A model generated the notes under the pieces. The model saw nothing but the letters and a program-made list of their open reading frames with translations, made no database searches and was not told the origin of the DNA. This document shows positions 9,085 through 21,100 of a stretch of DNA of 33,176 nucleotides, one piece after another. The stretch comes from Smittium culicis. Taxonomy: Eukaryota; Kickxellomycota; Harpellomycetes; Harpellales; Legeriomycetaceae. Within the stretch, counting starts at the first letter, position 1. Each line of letters opens with the position of its first letter. Position numbers and translations under genes: made by a program. The stretch lies in the NCBI GenBank assembly GCA_001970855.1, contig LSSN01002480.1, positions 1-33,176 on the forward strand, given 5' to 3'.

Positions 9085-10612
9085 AGTGTAAGAAAATTTG
9101 CTCCGAAAAGGGTTAAGCTGCCATGTTAGAAATTACATTTTAGCCCATTTTGCTGCCATTTACAAATATAACTGCTGATTGGCTTTTCAGAGTGCTATTG
9201 ACAATAGTCTAGATTATTTTCAATATAAATAGCCAATATATAAATTAAAATATATTAAAATCTGCAAATTTAATTTAATTAGCCTATAAAATCACTTTAA
9301 TAAAAATAGAATACACTTCAAGCAATTAATCAATATTTTTTGATTTAAAATTCATAAAATTGCCTTTTTAGAGGGGTTGCCATATTAGATGTTTTACTGT
9401 ATTCATTTTCATTTAATTTCGACAATTTCTTTATTTTTTTCATTTGATTTCAATAGTCCAAATTATAAATTTGAGCTTTTCCTCCATTGAACGCAACCTT
9501 ACTATTAGCCTATCAAAATGCTATTTTTTTGCTTTTTTCATATTTGTTTTTTTTTTTTTGGTTAATTGTGCTAAAGTTAAAAACTCAGAAAATTTGAGCT
9601 TTTAATTTGGTTATTTAATAAAGTATTACAATTTATTGTGTTTCTCTAGAGAGTCAATTTATTTTTTTAATAAAGTTTGCCATGATTAGAGTACATATAA
9701 TTATTTTTACACTTCTTCAATTAGCTAGATAAGTACAAGGACTACCAATTATTTGTAATATATTATTTGATAATTTATTTAATTCGAAAAAATTATCATT
9801 AAGCTTTCAGATATAGAAGATAAGCTATTTCCGCTTGATCAATTTTATGCTAAATGTTATAGATTATTGTTGCGATAATTAGGTAAAAATAACAACCTTA
9901 AATGTGAACTTTTTTGTCGCGTAATTTGTTAAAAAAAAAGTTTAATCTAGGTGTATATCACCAGGATTAATATGTCTAATTAAACATTTTTGTTATTTAA
10001 TGCATCGCCAATGGCATTTTTAAGGTTTGAATAAATCCTAGTTTTATCATATTTTTTCATCCTGTGTTTTTTATTGTAAATTTTTTTTTTTGTTTTTGGG
10101 AGGGAACACATAAAAACTGTTAGTATTAATCTATATTCATGATTTCAATTATTTTGATATCTTAATATACATTTATATTGATTTATAAGCTTTTTCTAAC
10201 AAATTACTGTAAATTTATTCTGTATTTTACATTTTCAGGGATAAATAAGTTAACTACATTAATCTTTTTATTGTAATGTAATTGGATTTTGAGGTTATTA
10301 ACTAAACCATCAAAGTAATTTGATTTTCTTAGAACTTTGTAATTATCCTTATTAATTATTGTGTGTATTTAATTAGATATCTTTTCGATCCAATAACTGG
10401 GCCTAAAAGATAAATCCAAGTCTTTAATATTTATTTCTTGAAGAAAAAATATTACTGATATGATTATTCTTATTAAGTACGAGAAAAATCTGCCTTATTT
10501 TGTTTCCAGAGATCCCTTTAACATTAATGGATGCTATTTTTATTGAGCTCATTAATTCCATTACATTTATATTTTGATTTGAAAAGGGTTGTTTAAGAGG
10601 TACTTCATTCAT
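9085..10612 (-). pseudogene. Decayed LINE ORF2 with endonuclease N-terminus
   Basis: From about 10560 the minus strand reads IKIASINVKGISGNKIRQIF, the start of an APE-type endonuclease (the N of the xxNVxG block). After a one-base frameshift it reads IFFLQEINIKDLD, with the catalytic Glu in the LQE block (about 10440). About 10290-10200 then reads NKKINVVNLFIPENVKYRI, like the central endonuclease strand. The ORF start at 10612 (MNEVPLKQPF) is a plausible original ATG. From about 10200 down only scraps remain. One scrap at about 9205-9085 (SAVIFVNGSKMG, then PFSEQIF) is compatible with an RT QGxPLSP region but is weak. Many stops; clearly dead. Confidence 0.6.
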
Positions 10613-10679
10613 CTTTAGCTATTATTTTTTAAAAGGCTTTAGAAATATTTATTTTTTGTATTTATTTTTTTATCAACCT

Positions 10680-11612
10680 TTCCTTTTAATTCAACGCTTT
10701 ATCTATTTTGATACTGATTTTATCTGATTTGGTAATATTTATTTCATTTATGACCTTTAAAACAATTTTATCATTAAGTGCTTCATTTTTATTTGGGTAA
10801 ATTATCTGATTCAAATGAGATTTGAATGCTACAGACTTTTTTTTCCAGCTTGAATTGTCTTGATATATTTTTTCAGCGTTGACAAGCTTTTTTATTTATC
10901 CTCAATACTTAATATCTCCATTATTTATTAAAAGCTGTATCATTTTTGGTTAGAGTTATTCTAATTATGCTTGTGAATTTATATTTGGGCAACAATTTTT
11001 GAACGACGCTCATGTCAGTAAACCTTTTATGGGGGACATCATCAGAGTATAGTATTAATAATTCTTTCAGCGTTTCTAATTTCCTTTGTTTTTTTTTATT
11101 AAATTAGATATAAATTGAAATCAATTCGGCTTTTTTTTGTCCCATACTTAAGTCGATGTTTTTTGGTTCATTTTAAGTAAATATCTTTCCTGTGATATTG
11201 TACTATCGACGAAAAATTTTTACTGTAGATTTTTCTAAATAAATTTCATAATATTTTTAGGAATACTAGTTATAATCGGCTTAGTTTTTTTCATCCTCGT
11301 TATTTTTTAAATCACTAATTTGATATTTCCAACAATCGTATTTCCTACAGTAAGTGAATATTGAAATAGCTTCTTTACAGTGGATCAGTATTTAAACGCC
11401 CACGATTTCCAATATTATAAGTATTCCATTACGATTTTTAGTCTATCTATGTATTTTAATGCACCTTTATCGGTATTGGTTGATTGATTTGTGTTGTTGC
11501 ATGATTTTAGTAACTTCGCCTTTAATTGACAGCTTATCATATAAAATTTTCTCTACATCCTATATATCCAAACCATTATACGATAGAATAGTATAAAATT
11601 TATACTCTTTTA
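10680..11612 (-). pseudogene. Decayed LINE ORF1-like region upstream of the endonuclease ORF
   Basis: Minus-strand coding-like blocks in order: EYKFYTILSYNGLDI, stop, VEKILYDKLSIKGEVTKIMQ (about 11612-11465); NIDLSMGQKKAELISIYI (about 11160); LKELLILYSDDVPHKRFTD then SVVQKLLPKYKFTSIIRITL (about 11065-10950); and VNAEKIYQDNSSWKKKSV then ALNDKIVLKVINEINITKSD (about 10885-10695). Such low stop density is unexpected by chance in DNA this AT-rich. The position directly 5' of a LINE endonuclease suggests ORF1, the RNA-binding protein. No diagnostic domain such as a zinc knuckle was recognised, so identity is inferred from context. Confidence 0.45.
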
Positions 11613-12757
11613 AGTAATTTTAGTTTCAATAAGATTTATCTTTTTTATTTAGTTTTATTTCAGTTTTTTTTGCTTTTTAACCATAAACCTGATTATTGAT
11701 CTCAAGATCAGAATTTTGTTCCAATTTCAATTACAAAATATATTTATATATTATTTATATGCTTAAAGGTACGCAGCCGGTAGACAGGCAGAGGAATTTA
11801 TTAGTATTAGAATATTAGTTTTTTTATGCCTTGCACCAAATTTCTATTTTTTAGTTTATTTACCACGTATTTTCCATTATTGTTATCGTACCAATAAAAT
11901 TCCGTGATTAAATATATATATATATGCTTAAGTATATCCTCTATTGTGACTCTTAGGTCAATGATAATTTCCTTGTGGATTCGATTTAGTTTATAGGGAA
12001 AACCTCATAAACATTCGTTTTTTATTTGTTTTTTGGGTCAAAAAATGCGATTTTCTTATTAAGAGAAAAAGGTTTATTTATTTCCTGTGTTATTTACTAT
12101 ATCAAGTGGTTTTTACTCTTGAGATAGTCACTAGAGGTCAACTTGAGGATTTCTCACTTTGAGAGATATTAGATATAAGCTCTGCTAGTTCACTTTGGTA
12201 GATTCTTATAGTAATTTTATTCTTAATTTTAATTTATTTTAAAGTAATTTGGTAATATTTTTAAAAAATTGCTAGAAGTAGAAGAGTGAGCGAGAGATGA
12301 CAATTAGTTTGTGATCAAAATTATGCAAGTTAATAAGCGGTTTAAATAATTTTGCAGTTATAAAAAGTTAAAGTTGGTATCAATAACTTTAAAAACTAAG
12401 ATCAATGATTGGCAGATCACTAAAATTCATCAACTTTAGTTCCAGTAATAGCCAAGAACCGAAGATATTAAAAGGTTATTGGATGAATAAAGAGGCAAGT
12501 AAAGGATATTAATGAGTATTTCTGCGAATAATTTCTCGTTATAGAAAATATAGGTAATTATTTGTTTATTAACCAATAAATATTTGTTGTGATAGCATTA
12601 AAGTTTATTTTACTAAATTTAAGTATTAGTTTAGTATTTAAACTATAAAATCAGCTTAGCTCAAAAGTATTAAATTCTTTTAGCTTTAATTCTTTGAGTA
12701 TATTTTAAATAATCGATTAACGCCATTCAAATTATAAAAATACAGAGCAACACATAA
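11613..12757. other. Gene-free stretch upstream of PTH2
   Basis: AT-rich with no supported ORF. It contains the 31-bp module at 11773-11803 and a short TA run near 11910-11925. The promoter of PTH2 must lie in the last few hundred bases, but I see no clear element. Confidence 0.4.
11773..11803 (+). repeat. 31-bp module, copy 1
   Basis: The sequence from GCAGCCGGTAGAC to AATTTATTA matches 32512-32542 in 26 of 31 positions without gaps, in the same orientation. It is a small GC-rich island in AT-rich DNA. The copy at 32.5 kb follows a LINE 3' UTR, so this may mark another LINE end or a small independent element. Confidence 0.55.
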
Positions 12758-13497
12758 ATGACCGAAAGCATCAAAGATTTATTTAGCGGGTATAGTGTTT
12801 CGCTGATGAATACACTCCTATTGATTGGTGGCGCCTTTTTTATAGGCGCGTATACCTCAAAAAAGTTAAATCCCCAAAAAGCAATATCAAAAGATATCCC
12901 AAAGATTTCAAAAAAAGATCCCGTTACAAAAACTAAAGTCAAAACTCGATTGGATTACAGCAAGCAATCTAAATTGGTATTTTCCTTTTTTATTTCTTAA
13001 AAAAATTTTGTCATTTTTATTATTTTCTTTTTTAAAAAGTCCTAGACTCAATTTTTCTCAATTTATAATTTTTTATTAATCTATGATCTAATAAATAGGT
13101 TTTAATCATTCGTACAGATCTAGGAATGACAAAGGGGAAAGTAGCTGCTCAATGCTGCCATGCCACCCTTTCCTGCTACAAATCTTCTCTAAAACAAAAT
13201 CCTGAAGTAATTTTTTTTATATTCAATTATGTTACTAATTTCAATTTATAACTAATCTATTTTTAGATTCTTAGGCACTGGGAAGAAACTGGGCAAGCTA
13301 AGGTTACTTTAAAATGTAACAGCGAAGAAGAACTGTTAGAGTTGTATCAAGCAGCATGTTCTCAAGGTCTCGTTGCTCAATACATCCAAGATGCTGGAAG
13401 AACTCAGATAGCTGCAGGTTCACGAACAGTTTTAGGAATTGGACCAAACTACGTCAGTAATGTAGATGCTGTAACCGGAAATTTAAAATTATATTGA
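12758..13497 (+). CDS. PTH2: Peptidyl-tRNA hydrolase 2 (Pth2/Bit1 family), three exons
   Basis: Pth2 hydrolyses peptidyl-tRNA that drops off ribosomes, recycling tRNA. Exons are 12758-12976, 13099-13206 and 13267-13497. The introns (122 and 60 nt) are GT-AG and both in phase 0; intron 2 has a likely ACTAAT branch site. The product is 185 aa. Residues about 15-34 (SLMNTLLLIGGAFFIGAY) form a membrane helix, as in human PTRH2 and yeast Pth2, which are anchored in the mitochondrial outer membrane. The rest is a linker and the whole PTH2 domain: VLIIRTDLGMTKGKVAAQCC (from residue 74, catalytic Lys in TKGK), then QDAGRTQIAAGSRTVLGIGP (residues 150-169, with D151 and T155). The stop is TGA. The ATG at 12758 is chosen because it precedes the helix. 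The gene is convergent with TRA1. Confidence 0.96.
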
Positions 13498-15161
13498 TTT
13501 TATTCTAAATCAAAATATTATATATTTTTTGAATAATCTGTATTCTCTCTTACTCCTGATCACCATTTTTACTCGTTATGATTTTATAAATAGCTAGAAA
13601 CTATATGTTCATTCTGAAATTTATTCTTAAGCCCTTCATTTCGTTTTATAAATAGATACTATTTTCTACCCCTGCAAATATTAATTCAATTAATATTATT
13701 ATAAATTTAACCAATTTATATTCTTATCCCAAACTCAAACGCTTTGACCAATCGCTTATTATATCAGAGTTTTTATCAACTTAGATATTATAGTAGAATC
13801 ATTTAGCCGTTGTATGATAATATTTGATTTAAATTGCTAAAATAAGTTCGCTATAATCTGTAAGAATATTTTTTTTAATTTAATTAAGCCTATTTGATTC
13901 TAAATGGCAGCTACTAATTCGAACATTTTTATTAACGACAGTCGCTAGTATATTTATTATTATAGTTTTTGACTAACATAAAAACAATTAATAACTATAA
14001 TATATCTGTAATTAACTCGCATATTTTAAGAATATACTTAAATATACCTGCACTAGTAGCAATACTAAAAGTCTTTAAAAGAGAACTAAATTATGATATT
14101 ATTCATAATTTTTTATTTCCAGTTTTAGAAAGTTAAAAATTAAAACATTCTTAATTTATGTAATATATATAAATATTTACAATTATTGCTATCTATTTAT
14201 ATTTTTTTCATTAAATAGAATTAAATAGTAAAATTTTACTACTTTCATAAGATGTTCAATTTAATTATAATCACAAAATTCATGCAGTTATTTTGGATTA
14301 TTATCATTTCTAAACAGGAAACTATATCGATTTTCAATGATATTAACTTGAAATTTTTATATTTATTGTTTATAATACATCGCTTGCATCTTTGAATAGC
14401 ATCAGATTTATTATTTTAATTTTATATATTTGCATGTTGAAAATTATTAAAGACCATATTGTTATGCAATAACTGTCTATTGATAGAGCTTAGAGAATTA
14501 GTACTAAAAAATTTGAATTGGGATGTATAATTAGGGTCTTAACCTATTTTTTTTATTGAAACTTAATCTAAACTGTAATGATAAATAATCTATTTTTAAT
14601 GAAACTTAGCGCTAAGAAATATGACCCCATTCAAGGTATATTGAGGATTGATCATATTACATTGGCACATGATTGACACATTACACCCAAATTCTAACTA
14701 AAATTTTTAATAGGCTATTTTTTAAAAATATCTGTCACGGGCAACTATAAAAATTTGATAGATACTAAATATACTTAATTAGTCAACACATACATTTTAT
14801 TTTAAATATATAAATTGGATATTTATAGCTAAGGTATTTTAAAATTAGCCATTCGTATCATGGCTCTAACCAAGAATTTGGATTACTATTAATAAAAAGT
14901 TGTTTATAATATTGATAAATTTAAATCATCATTAATTAATAAAGAAATTAATAATTTATAAATAAAAATTGCAATTATGAAATTTAAGTGGATAATAAAT
15001 GATTTATACTAATTATAAATTTAAAAAGTAAATATAGTATAGTATTAGAGTATAAATTAATCATGAAAGAAGAAGAAAAAGAAAAAAAAGAAACTATATC
15101 GTACTATATTATAAAAATAATTGTATTATAAATTCAAGTCAATTACTAATAGTAGCTGAGC
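13498..15161. other. Convergent intergenic region, PTH2 to TRA1
   Basis: 1.66 kb of AT-rich DNA between two 3' ends. I found no ORF with recognisable content, no RNA gene and no clear transposon block. It must contain both polyadenylation sites, but candidate A/T-rich signals are too common to assign. Confidence 0.5.
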
Positions 15162-18100
15162 TTATAACCATGGCATCCAAGAATAGTCCATTTTAACTAA
15201 ATTAGATGGCATTGCAGATTTATTCAAAAGCTCTAGGGCTGCTGCGGTTGGGTATTTATCTGTAGATACTGATTTGCTTGGCTCTGGCGCTAGTTGAGAA
15301 GCACGAAGGACTATTAAATCAACATTGCGGTTTATCACATCGAGTGATATCGAATTATTGCCATTAGATCCGAGAGGTAATAAATTTGAATTTAATCCCA
15401 GCTTTGATAAATCATTATTAGTAGTAATACTCGTATTAGAATTAATGGTACTTGGGCTTGGTTCGGGAGTTTTTGGCGTCAATAGCGAATGTAACATAAG
15501 CTCGTTTTGAATGAATGGCTCCAAGAAATCTTTTAATAAAAGCTAAAAAAAAAAAAAAAAATTATAATTGGTAGCTGTGATTAAGGATCAAATTTATAAA
15601 TTTATAGGGAATCATACCTCTTGTTTAATCAGGTCTCTGGCCAATCTATTCATCGTTGTTGGGATTATTCCTTCTAAACCAATGTCTGTGACTAAGGACT
15701 GAATGTTTGGTGTCAACCTGAACGGAACAGGGTCATTAGAATGTATTAAATTCTTCAAGTCATACGAAGGAAGGAAATTAAGAAGAGTAATTTTGGAAGA
15801 ATCTTGGGAAATTAAATAATTTTGTGGGAAGCATTGAGTAGCAGAAATCAAATACGACATAAAGCTGCTTGCCCCAACTTGAAATGTTAAGTTTTGTCTA
15901 TATACCCAAAAATCTAGAATAGAGCCAGAAGATTTAAAAACTAAATCTGTAAGCAAATTGCTATTGACTTGAGTCTTGCAAATTTGGTCAAAAATTGAAA
16001 TTGAAGCATCTTCAATCGATTCTAGTTTTTGAACCAAGCTAGGGAAAGTATTGAAAATGTATACTAAGGGAATAAGAGAGCAAAAATCTGAAGTCAGCGA
16101 ATGTGAAAAAGAGTTTGGTAAGCTCAAAGATGTAGTGATTTCCAAAGGTTTAAAGTCGATTAAATCTAAGCTCTCTGATGAAACACTGTTTTCGAAAACT
16201 TCAAACAGAGAAAAGTTGGATTTGTCGATCTTAATTAATCTAACATGAGGTGCAATTGAAATTATTGAATTAATAGAATATGAAATTCTATGATTCTCAA
16301 TAAGTGATCTACCCGGAGAGCAAAAGTCATCTAAAATTTTAAACATCTGAAGAATTTGCTCCTCTCTTTTTCCTTGCCTATTGGCAAGATGTTGCACAGA
16401 AAATTTTAAAGTGTTTCCATCTTTAGTAAGCATCGATATTGTTCTATTTACATTAAATTGTTTAATGCTTATTTCCATTAATGGCAAAAACCGTTCTATG
16501 CGGCTAAAATCTTCATTAGATTCACATAGTTGAGAGTATTGACCCGGAACGTGAACTTCTTCAAATTTTTGATGCTCATACTCTACCAAATAGGGGCTAT
16601 AACGACTTAGAAGAGCTTTTGATGGTATCATACTTATTAGTCTAGAAAAATGCTTTTTACATATACTGATAGACTGAATATACTGCGGAATATTAAACGA
16701 TTTTATCTTGTCATATGAAATATAATGCTCAAGAACCTTTTTAGCTTTTCCATCAGGAACACGTTGAAGAATAAACTTGCTATTACTTAAAACTTTATCA
16801 CTAAGAGACAAATCTGAGCCATTCGACATTACAATTTGATAAAGATGCTGAGTGGCAGTTCCAAGTAAGGTCGAAACTAGTCTATATATATCTTCTTCCA
16901 TTGTAGGTTTCAATCGTTGTTTAATTTGGTCAATCATTGTTTCCACAGATAAAGCAAGTAGAGGATGTGCGGTTTTCAGCTTAGATATTAGTTCATCGAC
17001 ACCACTGTTAATACCACTATCAGGAACAGAATTAAAAGTCTGGAAAAAAGCATTAGGATTTGCGGGATTGTTTGATGGTGCGCTTGGGGAGCGATAGGAA
17101 GAGACTAGTTCATCTCTAGCTGTTCCTAAAGCGTAGTGTAGAGATTGAGGGTACTGCTTAGCGATTCTTATAAGTATATTTCTAGATTGTGAAAAATGTC
17201 TGGATTGAAGCAGTAAAAGAAGCTGGGGAATGAAAAATACCCAGTACCAAACTGGAACGTCTCCTTTATAATTATCAAAAGCAGCTGCAACAGTCATATT
17301 CTCATCATCTCGACTTAATAGCCATAATATTCGTGCCAAAAATCTTCTTGAAGATGGGTGTTTTATGATTCCAGCTGCTTGTAGGTAACAGCTGATCGCA
17401 TTAACAGCATGACCAGTGTCATTACTATTACTTCTGAATCGCTCATCATTAAACCTACCCCATGCAGACCAAGAGGGACCAGAGCTTAAATCAACTTGAA
17501 TACCTGCTGCAAAGGCATAGTTGGCATCGTCCAATTTCAACTGTTTAGATAAGAAAATACCCTTTAGCATAAAGAATTCAGCTCTTTGTGAAGCAGAGAA
17601 GTACATCAGGTTTGTATTACCAATAACATCCAGCCCGGTTTGGTAATCCTTCTTTCTTTGCAAGTAGCATTTGGCTTGTCCACACAATTTTAAAAAGGCT
17701 TCTTGGATCTCTATATTAGGAAGTGTGTAAATTTTGTTTAATTGCTGAATACTAACTTCCAAAAGGCCGTGCTTACGAGAAATTTTAGCAAATTGGTTGA
17801 TTATCCAAGCCATCTCATGATATCCACGGTAAGCGTAAGATGTCACTGCTGACCCACCCGCATTCGCTCCATCAGTACTGTTATGGACCACATTAGATTT
17901 GTTGTTTTGGGAACTAGAGATGCTATTAGAGATTCCTGAGTTAGACTCTGTGGAGTCTAAACTATGTTTAAGTGATTTGTGGCTATCACCATTAGTTTTT
18001 ACTTCCAATCCCTTTGGAATTTTTTTCGAATCAGATAAAAGGGACAATTCTGGTGAATTTAAAGATGATTTTAATGATTGAGAAGTACTAGCTGGCTTAG

Positions 18101-21100
18101 AACCCAAGGCGCCTGAATTTTTGTTGGAAGAATTAGCTAATGTAGACACAAAGGGCATATATACACTATTAATTGATTCAAATACGTGCAACCTCCAGGA
18201 CACTAGATCGCTCCAAATGTTAATAGAATCAGTTGAGCAAGGTAATCTCTCACGCCATGATTGGATTATACTTTTTAACTCTAGAGACCTTTTATCGAGA
18301 TTCTCGGAGTTAGTAAGAGGGAAAGTGTTATAAATGTTTAGTGCATCTAAAAGTTCAACTTGTAGCTGAAACATGTGAAGTAGTTCTAGGTGTTGGCTAG
18401 TGCCGACAAGAGGTAATTGGGTCCATTTAACCAAAGATGCATTTATGCTTTCATTTAACAAAGACTGGAACTTTGGATTTTGTACTGCTTGAGAGGTAGA
18501 AGAAAGTGCAGCAGACATTGGCTCGGGTGACGAGTCATTAATCAAAGTTAGATAAGCTTGCAACCATTTAAATTTAGAAGATGAATTTGGATTTTGAGAT
18601 GAATCTATCAAATCTTGTATATTAGTAGCTTCCGAGGGTAGGTTCCATAACCTCCATCCTGACTCTATTCCTAATTCGGGTTGTGCTTCTACTTTGCTTA
18701 ATTCAAGAAGCATGTCCCAAGATTGTAAATTTTTTGCTGAGTTTAGCCATTCATTCTCCCAAAATGAATATTCTATTTCCGAAAAGGGTAAAACGCCAGA
18801 TCTAGCTTTATTTAGTGCCTGTTCAATCATAATTTGTGATCCTTGCCAATTCTTAGATTGAATATGGCTAATCGATGAATAAGTTTCAGCGTATTGGCAA
18901 TTTCGGCTCCATAATCCATAGAACATATAATCCTCTCCAAGCTGCGAATATAAATCTGACAGAGACTCAAATGATCCAAACTCTATTCCTGAATTTTGCT
19001 CAAATAACATTCTTTGATTCTCGACGCCATTTAAAAGGCTAGATTCAAGCAATAGTATTGAAGCATAGTGTGCTTCAAAAGTCTGGCCCAAGTATCTTAA
19101 TAACTGTGGAGGTAGTTGAGGAGTTGGAGAAGAACGACAGAATGACTCTAATATAGTTTGAACCACATTCGGCCGGATTAATGCTTGGGTTTTAAGATAA
19201 GGTCTCGCCAGTAGCTTTATAAACGACTGAGAAATATCATGCCTTTGAGGTAAAAGTAAGTTTTCCCAAATAGATGGGAAAAAATCAACCCAAATATCAT
19301 GAGAATAATGTATATTATTCATAATTAGAGTTTGAATAGGTGAAACAAAATTTTCGACTTTTAAAGATAATACGCTGGGTAACAAGAAGTCAAAGAGCTT
19401 TGTGAGGCCGCCTGAATCTTTCTCGTAATCACCATTTGATTTTTCAGCTATCGAAGATTCAGAATTGTAAAATCCGAAATATCCATTAGAAGAATTAGAT
19501 CCAACTAGTAATGGTATAGCTGTGTTAGTATCATTATAAATACAGCCTTTGAGATGGAAGTTGAAATTTTTATTGGGGAATTCTGTGCCATAAGTTCTTT
19601 TGCCTAAAAGCGATGAATTTTTACTAAATTCGGAGTTGGAATCATTTAAGCTTGAGCTTTTTTGATAAATTGATGCACATGTACATAGATCATTAACAAA
19701 AGAGTTTTTAGAAGAGCTTAAAAGCAAAGAAATAACTAATTGGATCCAATACTTATTTGAGATGCTTTGCCAATTTTGTGTTTCTATCAAATAATTTAAT
19801 CTGAATAAAATAGATGGTGGGAGGTTAAGATTGAAAATATCGCTAAATTTTTTTCTAGTAGAGTGGTTGTAATACATTGTCCCAACTAAGAAGACTTGCT
19901 CTAATCTCATTGTTAGCTCAGACCTTGAGAAAGATGGGTTAGAGTATATCTGAGAAACCAAAAGTAAAAACTGATTTCCTAAATAAGGCTTAGAAATAAA
20001 AAGCTTGGAATTGTCAAGCTTGGAGCTAGATTTTTCATTTAAACTGAGTTTGTACGATGCCAAATTATCATTAAGTTCAGGGTCTAATGAAATCTTTTCC
20101 AAATTTGATGTTTCGCTTATAGTAGGTTCAAGATTCATCAAAGAAGATATGAGTAAAGTTTTATCCTTAACACTGGGAGAGAAGTCAACATTACCAAAGA
20201 GCCATTCTCTCATCAGGACTAACAGAGAATATTTTACACCTACGTCAGTTGTGCGTTCAATCAAGTTATTTAAAGCATTAATAAATGGGCGCCTCTGATC
20301 ACCTAGCTCGATATAAAACGACTTTAGTAAATACATTGATGAAAGCAAATTTCCGTTACTTTCAGATGGTTCTAAGCTGAGTGCCAAATCCCAAGTGAGT
20401 TCGTTGTTGATTTCTCCAGTACCAGGTCGTGGAATTTCTAAGGTTTCGCGCCCTGGTTTAGATAGGTGTTCTTTACAAGCTTTGTGGAAGAGTTTAATCA
20501 AAAGAGGTGTGATAACAGAAACAAATTCTCCGATATAACTTTTTACAGAGTTCAAAAGCAATAATGATGACAAAGATCGTGCTGGAACCAATAAATTGTC
20601 TTGGATATAAGTATTTAAATAATTTACAAATGTAAACTGCGGTGATGATTCGTCGGTGACGCTTTCGGAATTTGAAGCGCTATAATATAACTGCTTGGAT
20701 AAGGTCGATATGTTGGGATCGGATTCCAAATCTTCGTTAGTTAGCAGCTTAGTAAACATGGATGACAAATTGAAAAAGTATTCTTCAAACACATCACTTT
20801 CCATTTCGCTAGTTACTATTATTAACGTTTTTAATAAGTGAATTACAGAGGTCTTATTATTCGAATTTTGCAGCTGCTGCATTGATCTTTCAAAAATTGA
20901 TATTCTCAAATGGAGTTTTTTCCAAACCTTTCGATCGATATATTTAAACAAGAGGTTTTGAGCTCTTTCTGCCAAGCCAGATTTGATTACAAACTCGTGT
21001 GCAATGCAAAGTAGTCTCATTAAAATGCTAACAATTACCTCTCTCCTTGATTCAGTGATAACCGGAATGTATTCCTTTTTGTTAATTATTAAATCATTCA

